A DNA stretch of 64,000 nt from Flavobacterium aquiphilum (GTDB lineage Bacteria > Bacteroidota > Bacteroidia > Flavobacteriales > Flavobacteriaceae): contig NZ_CP114288.1 in assembly GCF_027111335.1 (NCBI RefSeq), positions 3,472,001 to 3,536,000 on the forward strand. The letters are read 5' to 3'. The notes under the pieces are model-generated. The model was not told the origin of the DNA. It was given only the letters and a program-made list of their open reading frames with translations, and did no database searches. This document shows positions 9,801 through 18,245 of the stretch, in pieces. The translations under genes were made by a program, and so were the position numbers. The number at the start of each line of letters is the position of its first letter. Positions within the stretch are counted from its first letter, which is position 1.

Positions 9801-10450
9801 ACTACAACGATTTCGTTTAAAGAAGAAGCACTTTCGTGCATTACAATTTTAATTGTTGTTTGATTATTTACTGTTATTTCTTTAGCATCAAAACCTATAT
9901 AAGTCACTTTTAAAATGGCTTTATTATTTTCAACCATTATTGAAAATTTACCATCAAAATCAGTTTGCGTAGCATTTGAAGTCCCTTTTTCCGAAACATT
10001 AGCACCCGCTAAAGGCAGTCCATCCGGAGTAGTTACGACTCCTGTAATTTTAATTTTCTGCAGAATTGCGTTGACATTTCTAGGTTTTTCTTTAATTATT
10101 ACCGCATTATTTTTACCAATAACGATGTCAATATTAGCATTTGATAGGCTTTGCTTCAAAAGATCATCAGCTTCTATACTTCCCTTTTTTACTTCAACTT
10201 TAGGAAGCCCTTTAAATATGCCTTCTTCATAAAAGAATTTATAATCAGTTTGCTCCATGATCAGGTCAAAAACCTCATCTACTGACATTTTCTTATTTTC
10301 TTTAACCTGTATTTTAACATGCTGGGATAAAACATGTTCCGGAGTTAAAGCAAATAGCGTCGTGCAAAATAAGAATATGAATGTTTTCATAATATTCCTA
10401 ATTAACCATTTTCCAAACTGAAAATGGGGTTTAGTTAGTTTAATTTCCAT
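6896..10450 (-). CDS. SusC/RagA TonB-dependent transporter with STN signalling domain (PUL 1)
   Basis: An 1184-residue outer-membrane transporter. Residues 1-43 form a long leader (MEIKLTK... then IMKTFIFLFCTTLFALTP), and Met21 is an alternative start. An STN domain follows at about 45-120 (MSVDEVFDLIMEQTDYKFFY), then a carboxypeptidase-regulatory-like domain (KITGVVTTPDGLPLAGANV), the TonB-box/plug region (LNEIVVVGYGTRKKSDLTGA) and a 22-strand-type barrel ending in aromatic residues (FVFGMNLTF). The STN domain is what lets such receptors signal to a FecR anti-sigma, and FecR and ECF genes lie directly upstream. So the transporter is both importer and ligand sensor, probably for oligogalacturonides. 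Its leader holds a hairpin and a possible antisense RNA gene. Confidence 0.93.
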   Translation of the reverse strand: MEIKLTKPHFQFGKWLIRNIMKTFIFLFCTTLFALTPEHVLSQHVKIQVKENKKMSVDEVFDLIMEQTDYKFFYEEGIFKGLPKVEVKKGSIEADDLLKQSLSNANIDIVIGKNNAVIIKEKPRNVNAILQKIKITGVVTTPDGLPLAGANVSEKGTSNATQTDFDGKFSIMVENNKAILKVTYIGFDAKEITVNNQTTIKIVMHESASSLNEIVVVGYGTRKKSDLTGAISSVSAKQLASVPAMTAAQALQGKAAGLNIVTTSGAPGAGTNITIRGGTSITQSTKPLYIVDGFQMDDALNVINPNDIKSIEVLKDASSTAIYGARGSNGIIAITTKSGKKGKTTVTYNSFVSFDQLSKKMDMMSNAQDFVKYQYELAVLQGKPAAYSSVFDNNLATNDPNFYKGAYDRINQRYANGYNIDWQDQVFGGTGFTQNNNLSISGGSEKTQVLLSYNYNNQEGIIANHNDLRHSLRTKINSELYKGIRLDFNSMFTNTSTDGGGAYSGLKKVLLQPINGGTLFNRDQLLNTQTYGDFSALDSAYDTENPIIENEASKSNKKNRVFLANAGIEFDFLKHFTWRTSSQYTFSSGKSTTFSDENSRAALTDPINTGINGSIGNSESYSYQLTNTLNYKQIFADKHDVSVLLGQEITYNESEGNSISLKQFPVPNFGLDDISNATVSNKSVSHSRSDLASFFARANYSFDERYLLTATIRTDGSSKFADGYKWGVFPSVSGAWRISEESFWKNLNIENTINNLKLRLGYGITGNNGIGNNLYLTTVAQTDYPINNTPGNPAYVPSTTLGNQALKWETLHAKNVGLDLSMFNHRLDITTEWYNNEISDMLLKSTIPSSTGYSDQYQNIGTMRNRGWEFTISTVNIKSKDFQWTTDLNFAFNKSKVLSLEKDQTQKSFAVGDNRSGTVTYYAKVGDQLGDMYGYVYDGIYTTADFTQNANGTYTLNPGVVKPSTGTPSPGDIKFAADNDAGDQFTRKLVKIGNGTPDCIGGISNTFTYDGFDFSVFMNFSIGNDIYNATKASTSPYAPFQNVPEEFGNTYYRLIDPATGQKATSLARLKELNPNEASNTAALNLVNSSYITYPSSYYVEDGSYLRIGQITLGYTLPKEVSQKAYISNLRFYFTANNLLTFTKYSGYNPEVSSGNNDLVAVTPGYDSSAYPRSKSFVFGMNLTF

Positions 10451-10457
10451 AAATTTG
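10450..10457 (+). promoter_or_regulatory. candidate plus-strand -7 box in the susC leader
   Basis: TAAATTTG is an exact match to the Bacteroidota -7 consensus TAnnTTTG, on the strand opposite susC and overlapping its first codon. I see no good TTG -33 element 17-23 bp upstream, so support is partial. It lies about 50 bp before a strong plus-strand terminator. Confidence 0.35.
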
Positions 10458-10462
10458 GTCGT

Positions 10463-10552
10463 TATTTCTTAGTTAATTCTTTAATTAATTGATAATAGGA
10501 TAAGGGGATAGAGTCTTTACTTTGGCGGGTAAACTCTATCCTTCTTTTTTTT
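10463..10552 (+). ncRNA. candidate antisense RNA to the susC leader (DonS-like)
   Basis: If the -7 box at 10450 is active, transcription would begin near 10463 and stop at the hairpin ending in eight Ts at 10545-10552, giving an RNA of about 90 nt. It would be fully complementary to the 5' leader of the susC mRNA just above its start codon. Bacteroides fragilis DonS has this layout: a short RNA opposite the leader of a susC homologue in a sigma/anti-sigma-controlled locus, repressing it. The sequence evidence is only the promoter-like octamer and the oriented terminator, since no plus-strand gene nearby would otherwise need one. Confidence 0.35.
10506..10552 (+). terminator. plus-strand intrinsic terminator inside the susC leader
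   Basis: GGATAGAG pairs with CTCTATCC, and after a 2-nt bulge TTTAC pairs with GTAAA around an 8-nt loop. TTC and then eight Ts follow on the plus strand only. On the minus strand the T-rich side is absent, so the hairpin is oriented against the surrounding genes. In the susC mRNA it could still act as a leader structure. Confidence 0.6.
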
Positions 10553-10620
10553 ATAAAACTTTATATCATAGGCAAAATTTCGTTTTTTGTGGGTTAGTTA
10601 GTCATTTTTATATTAATGGT

Positions 10621-11799
10621 TTATCTTATTACTAGAGTCTTATCTTTTATTTCATAACTATTTATTGTAGTTGACTTCATGATTGATAAGATCTCTTTTA
10701 GGGATTGCTTTTTATCAAGACTTCCTTTAAACTCAAGCGATTCCAATTTTTTATTTTCAAAAACTACATCAACATCATACCATCTTGATATTACTCTCAT
10801 TATTTCTTTCAAAGATTTTCCTTTAAAACTGAAAACGCCCTCTTTCCATGATATTTCATTATAAACATCTACAGTTTTAATTATTGAAGTATTATTTTTT
10901 AGATCAAGGTTTAGTTGTTGGTTAGGAACTAACTTTTGTTTTTTCTTTTCAATCTCAACATTAACTTTTCCTTTGACTAAAGTGGTGTAAATGTTTGATT
11001 CGTCATTGTATGCTTTTATATTGAATTCAGTTCCTACGACTTCAACTTTTTGATTCATATTGTACACTTCGAAATGAGCTCCTTTATGTGCAGTACTAGG
11101 CGAAACTTCAAAATAGGCTTCTCCGTAAACCAATTCTACTTGTCTTGTTTCTCCTTCTACAAATGCTACAGGAAATTTCAATTGAGTTTCTGAGTTCAGC
11201 CAAACTTTTGTACCATCAGATAATTGTATAGAAAATTGTCCGCCTCTTGGTATTGTCAAATAATTATACTCGGTTTTTGAAACATTCGATTTGTTGGATT
11301 CATATACGATTTTTTCACCGCTACTTTTTGCGTTGTGTGTTTGAACCGAAGTTCCTTTTCCTAAAACAATACTTTCACCGTTTCCTAACGTTAATGTAGC
11401 TTTATCTGTTCCGGGTTTAAAACTCTCGATATTGTTCTTTACGACTTCAGGAGAAATTTCAACAGATTGCTTGGATACGATATTTCTGTGTAGAAAGAAA
11501 GTTGTACTTAAAAATGCGACCACAATTGAAGCTGCTGCATATTTAAACCAAGGTTTTTTGGCTATAGAAATAACAGGCTCTTCATTTCTGTCCTGATATT
11601 TTTCTTTGATTGATTTCCACGCTTTTTTATTATCAATTTCTGAAAGGTCATCAACCTTATCTATTAATTGATCTACTTTAATATCTTTTAAAAAAGAGTA
11701 TTTCGCTTTAAAATCTTTTAATTCCAATTTCTCAGAATCAGTTATGACTTTTAATTTTTTCTTGATTAGAAGTTTCGAAATTTGAAAAATATCTTTCAT
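10621..11799 (-). CDS. FecR-family anti-sigma factor
   Basis: A 392-residue single-pass inner-membrane protein. It has a cytoplasmic N-terminal region of about 75 residues, a membrane segment near residues 78-98 (YAAASIVVAFLSTTFF), the periplasmic FecR domain (LTIPRGGQFSIQLSDGTKVW, about 181-200; GEAYFEVSP) and a C-terminal DUF4974-like module (LKEIMRVISRWYDVDVVF). In this family the periplasmic part senses the STN domain of a SusC-type receptor and the cytoplasmic part controls the ECF sigma factor. It lies between the sigma gene and susC, in the classical order. Two copies of a 48-bp repeat precede its start codon. Confidence 0.92.
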   Translation of the reverse strand: MKDIFQISKLLIKKKLKVITDSEKLELKDFKAKYSFLKDIKVDQLIDKVDDLSEIDNKKAWKSIKEKYQDRNEEPVISIAKKPWFKYAAASIVVAFLSTTFFLHRNIVSKQSVEISPEVVKNNIESFKPGTDKATLTLGNGESIVLGKGTSVQTHNAKSSGEKIVYESNKSNVSKTEYNYLTIPRGGQFSIQLSDGTKVWLNSETQLKFPVAFVEGETRQVELVYGEAYFEVSPSTAHKGAHFEVYNMNQKVEVVGTEFNIKAYNDESNIYTTLVKGKVNVEIEKKKQKLVPNQQLNLDLKNNTSIIKTVDVYNEISWKEGVFSFKGKSLKEIMRVISRWYDVDVVFENKKLESLEFKGSLDKKQSLKEILSIMKSTTINSYEIKDKTLVIR

Positions 11800-11806
11800 C
11801 CTAGCA

Positions 11807-11854
11807 TTATTTTATTATTGAACAACTGAGATTAAAAAAGGTACTACTCGAAAA
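11807..11854 (-). repeat. direct repeat copy A, just upstream of fecR
   Basis: This 48-bp segment matches 11929-11976 at about 41 of 48 positions, offset 122 bp. Shared blocks on the plus strand are TTATTTTAT, GAACAACTGA and AAAAAAGGTACTA. This copy ends 7 bp before the fecR start codon. Confidence 0.7.
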
Positions 11855-11928
11855 CTATATTTTTTTTCAAAAAGAAAAAAAATCGAATACTTTTTTAGAG
11901 AATTAAAAAAAATCAAGTGCTCAATATG

Positions 11929-11976
11929 TTATTTTATCATAGAACAACTGAAAGCAAAAAAGGTACTATTGGAAAA
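11929..11976 (-). repeat. direct repeat copy B, sigma-fecR intergenic region
   Basis: The second copy of the 48-bp repeat. The spacer between copies is extremely A/T-rich with long A and T runs. A shorter GGTACTTT echo lies at 12004-12011, so the GTACC-containing block may have been copied more than once. Confidence 0.7.
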
Positions 11977-12044
11977 TCTTTTTTTTTATAAAAAAATTTA
12001 ACTGGTACTTTAAAAAAGTAATTGAGGATTGATTAAAAGAATTC

Positions 12045-12611
12045 TTAATCAAACGCTTTTTTGTGGATAGTGTTGGTCAATAAAAAATAAATTATAGACT
12101 CTAAATCTTTAAACTGTTCCCGTAATATTTTGTAAGACTGAGTTTTTAATGTCTTTACAGTTTGGAGTTGGATTCCTAATTCGGCTGAAATTTCTATATT
12201 TTTAAGTCCTTTAAGGCTTAATTTTATAATTTCTTTTTTTCGTTGAGGCAAGACTTCAATGGCTTTATGCAGTTGACGAACAATATCTTCTTCAAGAATT
12301 TGCTTTAAAAATAAATTGTCATCTTCTAAAGATTGAATAGTATTTTCGGCGTATTTATTTTTTACCTGATTATGTTTAATGACATTGTAACATTTGTTTC
12401 GTACAACTTTGTATAAATATACTTTTAAAGATATCTCATCTGGAAATAGATTTTCTTTTTCCCAAAAATCAACAAATACATCTTGAACTAAATCTTCGCA
12501 TTCGTCAACTGTAACCAAAAAACGGTTAGCGTATTGCACAAGGGATGCATAATATTCATTAAATATTTTCTTTATATCCTTCTTATTGACCATATTCACT
12601 TTTGCTCCCAA
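12045..12611 (-). CDS. ECF-type RNA polymerase sigma factor
   Basis: A 188-residue sigma-70-family protein. Region 2 covers about residues 12-80 (FNEYYASLVQYANRFL, DLVQDVFVDFWEKENLF); region 4 covers about 125-175 (LPQRKKEIIKLSLKGLKNIE, TVKTLKTQSYKILRE). No region 3 is present, as usual for ECF sigma factors. Met1 gives MGAKVN; Met7 (12593) would also fit. Encoded immediately upstream of FecR and an STN-bearing SusC, it should drive the downstream pectin-uptake genes when the receptor signals that substrate is present. The target promoter is not evident: no repeated motif links this region with the susC leader. A short basic C-terminal tail ends the protein. Confidence 0.92.
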   Translation of the reverse strand: MGAKVNMVNKKDIKKIFNEYYASLVQYANRFLVTVDECEDLVQDVFVDFWEKENLFPDEISLKVYLYKVVRNKCYNVIKHNQVKNKYAENTIQSLEDDNLFLKQILEEDIVRQLHKAIEVLPQRKKEIIKLSLKGLKNIEISAELGIQLQTVKTLKTQSYKILREQFKDLESIIYFLLTNTIHKKAFD

Positions 12612-12805
12612 TGTTTTATAGCTGTGAGCAAATTAAAGAAAATAAATTGAATATAATACCCCAATTTTAACATAACAATCTATCGCTTTATTGAAAGTTT
12701 GTTAAACGTCTGGTTTCTGTTGTTGCATAAATTATTCGATATTGATTTTAAATTTATAAACCAAAACCTATCTGAATAGTCCCTAAATTGTCCTGTAAGG
12801 GTTAC

Positions 12806-12840
12806 AAAAAAAGCCCATTTCTTCACGAAATGGGCTTTTA
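12806..12840 (-). terminator. terminator of the second susCD operon
   Basis: GCCCATTTC and GAAATGGGC form a 9-bp stem around a 5-nt loop. On the minus strand the stem is followed by seven Ts, in the right direction for the SusD gene ending at 12890. The opposite face has four Ts, so weak bidirectional use is possible. Confidence 0.85.
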
Positions 12841-12889
12841 CACACGTTTAACTCGGTCTCAAACCACCTTTTTCAGGATAAAAAAAGAT

Positions 12890-14893
12890 TTAGATTTTAT
12901 CTTCATCTGCAACGGCATCCTGCCATTTGTCCCAAACTTTCACGCTGGCATCGTAACCATCATAACCATAGTTCTGACTTAATTGCCCTTTAATATTCGG
13001 CTCAATAGCTAGTCTGTATGGAATTGGCCAGTAATTATTACGTTTATCCATAGTATAAAACTTTACACCTGGTTTAATAGAAATACCTGCTGGATATTTG
13101 TTATAAAGGGTATAATGTACAATACGCTGCCACCAATAACTTCCTCCGGCTGCATCTTTTCCTGATTGTTTATCCCAATTGGTTTTACTATAAGTATTGC
13201 CCCATTCGTCTGGTTTTCCGCTAAGGGCCAAACAGTGCGAAATACGTTTTAACTCCACATTTCTCCATTCTTCCAGATAAAGTTCCCTTCCTCTTTCAGC
13301 ACAAATATCACCGATAGTTACTGTCGTGTACATTTGCGAGGCTTTTGCTCTAGCTCTTACTGCATTCACATCCTGAGCCGCACCAACAACATTACCTTGA
13401 TAAAAACGAGCTTCTGCACGTAATAGATAAGTTTCAGCTAAACGATATATGTACCAATTTGCACTAGCTCCCGCAGTAGCTCCCTGAAAATCATTAGCTG
13501 CTGGATTGTTTTCAGCCACAACATCATGCAAAAAGATTTTATAATGTGGAAAATCAAACCAATCACGAATTGAATCCAGTGCTAACAATTTTCCAGCTGC
13601 ATCTTTCATTCTAAAATTTTGTCCAGCCCATGTAGCACTACCACCTGTTCCGGGAGCGTATTTAAGATCGGTCATATTCACCCAGTTACCAACAGTGCTG
13701 TTATGTCTAAGATCCTGCTTATCCTCAATACCGTTCACAACCCACATAGGATGTTGTGAATAATAAGAACCACTGATAGTACCTATACCACGTCCTATCG
13801 CTCTTTGATAATCATATTTTGCATTATAATTAGTTTTATCGGTCAATGGAAAACGCGGTGCTGCTGTTTTCCCATCTGGAGTAATCAAATTAGCATCATT
13901 CCAGTTAGGACCAAAAATTCTCATCGAAGAAAATGCTAAAAATGACTGTGCTCCTCCATTTGGCGCAACCAATATAGCTTCAGTATTAGAAGGAATAACT
14001 TTGTTCTCAGGTCTGTGCAAATCCCAGATCACATTTCTGGTAATTGGCCATGCCGTAGGATTTCCTCCCGGATCAAAAATTCCTAAATTACCTTGTACCA
14101 AAGTGTAACCTGATTGGTTTATCAGGACATTGGCCTGTGCCTCTGCATCGGCAAATCTGCCTGATGCCAAATAACATTTTATTAATAACTGACGGCATGC
14201 ACCTTTACTGACCATACCTATGTATCCTATTTTTGATTGGTCAGGGACAAATTGTACAGCTTTTTCCATATCTGCTGTAATCATTTCTATAATGGCTTCC
14301 TTCTTAGTAGAATAATAACTCTGCTTTGGAACCTCCAAAATTTTAGTAATCAACGGTATGTCCCCAAATTGATAAACCAAATTAAGATAACGGTAAGCTC
14401 TATGAAAATACGCTTGCCCGATATATTTGTTTTTTATATCTTGTGATAAACCTTGTACTTTATCGATATAAGTCAATACGGTATTAGCATTCTTGATACC
14501 TGTATAAGCTTCGGTCCACATAAATCCAAGATAAATCGATTCTCCACTTGGATCTCTTCTAAAGTCTCCCGTAGGAACGATAGTAGCGGCATAATCAGCA
14601 ATATTACTGCCTGTATCCGTTTTTCCATATTGCGCCATATCTGAGAAAAGATACTCCGTACCAATAGGCACACTAACACCCGAATAACCATAGTGAATAT
14701 AATTATTACGCAACTGTTTATCGCACAAAGCTAAAGTTGCCTGCAACCCAGCTTCGGTAGAAAATGTAGTTTCGGGTTCGTAAAACGAAAGCGGGTCTGC
14801 TTCAAGAAAATCTTTTGAACAAGAAACAGATACAGTTGCCAATACTAAAAAAGGCAGCAGTTTCTTAATTTTATTTTTCATATTTCTTTTCAT
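12890..14893 (-). CDS. SusD/RagB-family glycan-binding lipoprotein (PUL 2)
   Basis: I place the start at the ATG at 14893 (MKRNMKNKIKK), 14 bp after the susC stop. The longer frame from 14920 would overlap susC and push the signal peptide inward. The lipoprotein signal ends VSVSC and is followed by SKDFLEADP. SusD landmarks are present: YIGQAYFHRAYRYLNLVYQF, GMVSKGACRQLLIKCYLASG, and the C-terminal YRLAETYLLRAEARFYQGN, VNAVRARAK and ERGRELYLEEWRNVELKR. It should work with the SusC just upstream to capture oligosaccharides. Its ligand is unknown; the divergent HTCS cluster suggests uronic-acid-containing pectic or arabinogalactan fragments. About 667 residues from this start. Confidence 0.93.
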   Translation of the reverse strand: MKRNMKNKIKKLLPFLVLATVSVSCSKDFLEADPLSFYEPETTFSTEAGLQATLALCDKQLRNNYIHYGYSGVSVPIGTEYLFSDMAQYGKTDTGSNIADYAATIVPTGDFRRDPSGESIYLGFMWTEAYTGIKNANTVLTYIDKVQGLSQDIKNKYIGQAYFHRAYRYLNLVYQFGDIPLITKILEVPKQSYYSTKKEAIIEMITADMEKAVQFVPDQSKIGYIGMVSKGACRQLLIKCYLASGRFADAEAQANVLINQSGYTLVQGNLGIFDPGGNPTAWPITRNVIWDLHRPENKVIPSNTEAILVAPNGGAQSFLAFSSMRIFGPNWNDANLITPDGKTAAPRFPLTDKTNYNAKYDYQRAIGRGIGTISGSYYSQHPMWVVNGIEDKQDLRHNSTVGNWVNMTDLKYAPGTGGSATWAGQNFRMKDAAGKLLALDSIRDWFDFPHYKIFLHDVVAENNPAANDFQGATAGASANWYIYRLAETYLLRAEARFYQGNVVGAAQDVNAVRARAKASQMYTTVTIGDICAERGRELYLEEWRNVELKRISHCLALSGKPDEWGNTYSKTNWDKQSGKDAAGGSYWWQRIVHYTLYNKYPAGISIKPGVKFYTMDKRNNYWPIPYRLAIEPNIKGQLSQNYGYDGYDASVKVWDKWQDAVADEDKI

Positions 14894-14906
14894 TATTGAA
14901 TAATTT

Positions 14907-17900
14907 TTAAAGTGATACATTAAGACCTAAATTAAACAGTCGTGTGGCCAATCCACCTGTTTCAGGGTCTCCAAAATACTTCCATTCTTTAGAAGCAGCC
15001 CACGTTCCTGCATTTTGAACCGAAGTGTAAATTTTTAAATTTTTAATGTGTAAGCGTTCTATAAGGTCTTTTGGAAAAGAATAAGCCAACGAAATATTAG
15101 CTAAACGAACAAAACTGCGATCATACAATCTTGCCGTTCCTGCTCCGGCAGGTCCCTTAGCATCAAGGCGCGCCCAGTCATTGGTTGGATTATCCAATGT
15201 CCAATATGGATTTACATATGGATTAAAGTTGAATTTGTACAAACTACTATCGTTGAAAGTATTCATATAAGTCGAACTAAGTGATTTGCCTCCCACATTG
15301 GAATACATATCAATAGCCAAATCCCAATTTCTATAAATCTTAAATTCGTTGCGCAACGACCACTGTACAGGAGAATTTGAAGTTCCTAAAAACTGCTTGT
15401 CTTTTTCATTATAAACTGGTGTTCCATCAGGCTTATCATCTGCGGTGTAGCTATTTTCAACTTTTGGATCCCCAGGACGTTGCCCATATTTTTGAGCCTC
15501 TTTCCACTCATCTTTTTGCCAAATTCCGATTACTTTATAATCCCAAATTTGAGAAATCGGTCTGCCTATAAACCATCCGTTAGCTGAATCATCGCCTTCT
15601 TTAGCCCCAATGACATTACCATTGGCATCCTTAATATCTACCATATTGCCATATAATGACTTAATAGTATTCTTGTTATAAGATATTCCAAATATAGTAC
15701 GCCACTCAAAGTTTGGCTGTTTCATATTAACAGTATTAAGGCTGAATTCAAAACCTTCATTTTGAACCTCTCCAAGATTGGTTGCAATTGATGAAAAACC
15801 AGTGAAACCAGGCAGAGATTGACTCATAATCATGTCATGTGTAGACATCTTGTAAAGGTCCAAAGTAGCGGTAATACGATCATGCAAGAAACCTAAGTCA
15901 AGACCAATATTTGTTGCACTTGTTTTTTCCCACTCCAGATTTGGATTTGCCATACGATCAAGAGCTAAATACTTCATCTCAAGAGCTTTCCCTGAAGCAT
16001 CTAAATATCCCATAGTTCCCGTATTTACCAAGTTTGCTACAGAAATGTATGGATCATCAAGCGATCTATTCCCATTTTCTCCCCAAGACAAACGTAATTT
16101 AGCAGTGGACATAGCATCCCAATCAAACCATGATTCATTTTTTGCATTCCAGGCAACTGCAATAGAAGGGAAAACCGCATACGGATTTGAAGCTCCAAAT
16201 GCTGAATATCCATCACGACGAACACTCGCTGTTAACATATATCGATTATCAAACGAATAGAAAAGTCTTGCCATCAAAGCATCTGCCGTTTGATGTGTGT
16301 CGTTTGATCTAAGTGCGCTATTTGCCATTGTTGCAGTATTAACAAGGTGAAACCCTAAAGCATCCGTAGGCTGAATATTATAGGCATCCATTCCATCTGA
16401 CCAATAACGACGTTCTTCGGCCTCTTGAACAAAAGTGGCAACAAAATGGTGCTTTTCGGCAATTGTATAATCCCATGCCAATGTATTGTTCAAACTGTAA
16501 TCAAATCTTGTAGCATTATTTCTATTTGCTCCAGTGGTAGCAGCAGGCCAGTTTGGATTTTGCGTTGACCTGAAGTAACGATCATGATAGAATTGATAAC
16601 GGGGAGAAGCATTAAATGTATAAGTGATACCTAAAGGCAAAGTTATCTTTGTGTTAAAAATGGTATTTAACGTTGTAAATCCTGTCTCTTTATCAATAAA
16701 TTGACGCTCGTAGTAATAGTTATAATTCTGTCCCGAAACATTTTTTCCCATTGGCTGTCTTTCATAGTTCCCATTTGCATCTATGAAGGTTCCAAATGGG
16801 CTGGTTCTCATCATATTATTATCCCCGGAACCAGTGCCTAAAGAAGGAGTAACGTCTCCATCTGTACGGTCTTGAAAATTAACATTTACTCCAAAATCAA
16901 GCCATTTCGCAACTTTAGCGTCAATTTTCATATTGGAACGAGCTGATTTATAATCATTACCCACAATAGCTCCTTCTGAAGTTAAATACCCCGCAGAGAA
17001 ATAGTAATTTACATTTTCACCTGCTCCGGAAACACTCATATTATTGTCATGATTTATTCCTGTTCTAAAAGAGCTATCACTCCAATCATGTGTTTTATCT
17101 GCCAGGAAATTAGCCATCAGCGAAGGATCAAAATTCAACCCTAAACGTGTTCCCCATACTTCCTTCGAACTTTTCCCAGCTGTTTGTGAAGCGGGTTGAT
17201 ACGCTAACCATTGCGCTTCAGTAATTCCCCACTTAGCTAAATCATTAGGACTTGAAAAATACCCTGGTTTACCAGCAGCAACTGTTCCTGATATCCATGC
17301 TTCATATTGTCCAGTTGTTGGATTACTACCATAAGTTTGGGTAGTCTCCCAATCTTCACGATATTTTAAGTATCCTTCCGGAGAATATACTTGACGATAG
17401 GCACTCTTATTACTAATCGTTGTGTTTGTTGTAAAACTAATGACAGGTTTACCCGTTTTCCCTTTTTTGGTTGAGATAACAATAACTCCAGCTGCTGCTT
17501 TGGAACCATACACAGATGTCGCCGATGCGTCTTTTAAAATATCAATCTGGCCAATATCATCTGGATTGATTTCTGAAAGCTCTCCATAGAATTGCATTCC
17601 GTCTAAAATAATAAGAGGCGAATTATGACTTCCTCCAGTATAAACAGAAGTTTGCCCACGAATTTGCATAGTCCCTCCACCTTTTGCCGAAGGATCATAA
17701 CCTACTCTTAGACCTGGAACCCCTCTCAGGATGTCTTGAACGGTCTGTGGATTTTGGCTTGCTAAATTTTCAGGCTTAACCTGTACAATCGATCCGGTTA
17801 AATCTTTTTTCTTCATTTTACCATAACCTACCACTACAACCTCTTCTAATGAAGTGGTCGCTTTTTGCATTTTTACAGTAATTGAAGTTTCTCCTTTTAA

Positions 17901-18245
17901 GCTAATTTCTCTTGTTGTATAACCCAAAAAAGACAATACCAACACCGAATTCTCGTTATCTACTTTTAAAGTAAATTTTCCATCAAAATCTGTCAAAGTA
18001 GCATTTTTGCTTCCTTTTTCTGTAACGGTTACTCCCGGCATTGACATACCGTTTTCATCATTGACTTGTCCCTTAATTACTTTTTGTACTTGAACATTTT
18101 TTAACTCTGTTGCGCCCTTAAAACTGACAGCATACCCCTGAACTTGAGATAAAGAAAACAATATGCCGAGCATCATCATTTTCTTTTTCAAATTAAATCC
18201 AGATACACAATCAGAATCTTTTTTAATCCTAATAAAATTTGTCAT
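14907..18245 (-). CDS. SusC/RagA TonB-dependent transporter (PUL 2)
   Basis: A 1112-residue outer-membrane transporter. After an N-terminal signal region (MMMLGILFSLSQVQGYA near residue 23) comes a carboxypeptidase-regulatory-like domain (VIKGQVNDENGMSMPGVTV), the conserved EEVVVVGYGKMKKKDLTGS box, the plug (VQDILRGVPGLRV, IDILKDASATSVYGSKAAAG) and a long barrel. Unlike the first SusC it has no STN domain, which fits control by the adjacent HTCS rather than by a sigma/anti-sigma pair. It is transcribed divergently from the beta-helix/HTCS genes and is followed by SusD. The substrate is inferred, not visible. Confidence 0.93.
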   Translation of the reverse strand: MTNFIRIKKDSDCVSGFNLKKKMMMLGILFSLSQVQGYAVSFKGATELKNVQVQKVIKGQVNDENGMSMPGVTVTEKGSKNATLTDFDGKFTLKVDNENSVLVLSFLGYTTREISLKGETSITVKMQKATTSLEEVVVVGYGKMKKKDLTGSIVQVKPENLASQNPQTVQDILRGVPGLRVGYDPSAKGGGTMQIRGQTSVYTGGSHNSPLIILDGMQFYGELSEINPDDIGQIDILKDASATSVYGSKAAAGVIVISTKKGKTGKPVISFTTNTTISNKSAYRQVYSPEGYLKYREDWETTQTYGSNPTTGQYEAWISGTVAAGKPGYFSSPNDLAKWGITEAQWLAYQPASQTAGKSSKEVWGTRLGLNFDPSLMANFLADKTHDWSDSSFRTGINHDNNMSVSGAGENVNYYFSAGYLTSEGAIVGNDYKSARSNMKIDAKVAKWLDFGVNVNFQDRTDGDVTPSLGTGSGDNNMMRTSPFGTFIDANGNYERQPMGKNVSGQNYNYYYERQFIDKETGFTTLNTIFNTKITLPLGITYTFNASPRYQFYHDRYFRSTQNPNWPAATTGANRNNATRFDYSLNNTLAWDYTIAEKHHFVATFVQEAEERRYWSDGMDAYNIQPTDALGFHLVNTATMANSALRSNDTHQTADALMARLFYSFDNRYMLTASVRRDGYSAFGASNPYAVFPSIAVAWNAKNESWFDWDAMSTAKLRLSWGENGNRSLDDPYISVANLVNTGTMGYLDASGKALEMKYLALDRMANPNLEWEKTSATNIGLDLGFLHDRITATLDLYKMSTHDMIMSQSLPGFTGFSSIATNLGEVQNEGFEFSLNTVNMKQPNFEWRTIFGISYNKNTIKSLYGNMVDIKDANGNVIGAKEGDDSANGWFIGRPISQIWDYKVIGIWQKDEWKEAQKYGQRPGDPKVENSYTADDKPDGTPVYNEKDKQFLGTSNSPVQWSLRNEFKIYRNWDLAIDMYSNVGGKSLSSTYMNTFNDSSLYKFNFNPYVNPYWTLDNPTNDWARLDAKGPAGAGTARLYDRSFVRLANISLAYSFPKDLIERLHIKNLKIYTSVQNAGTWAASKEWKYFGDPETGGLATRLFNLGLNVSL

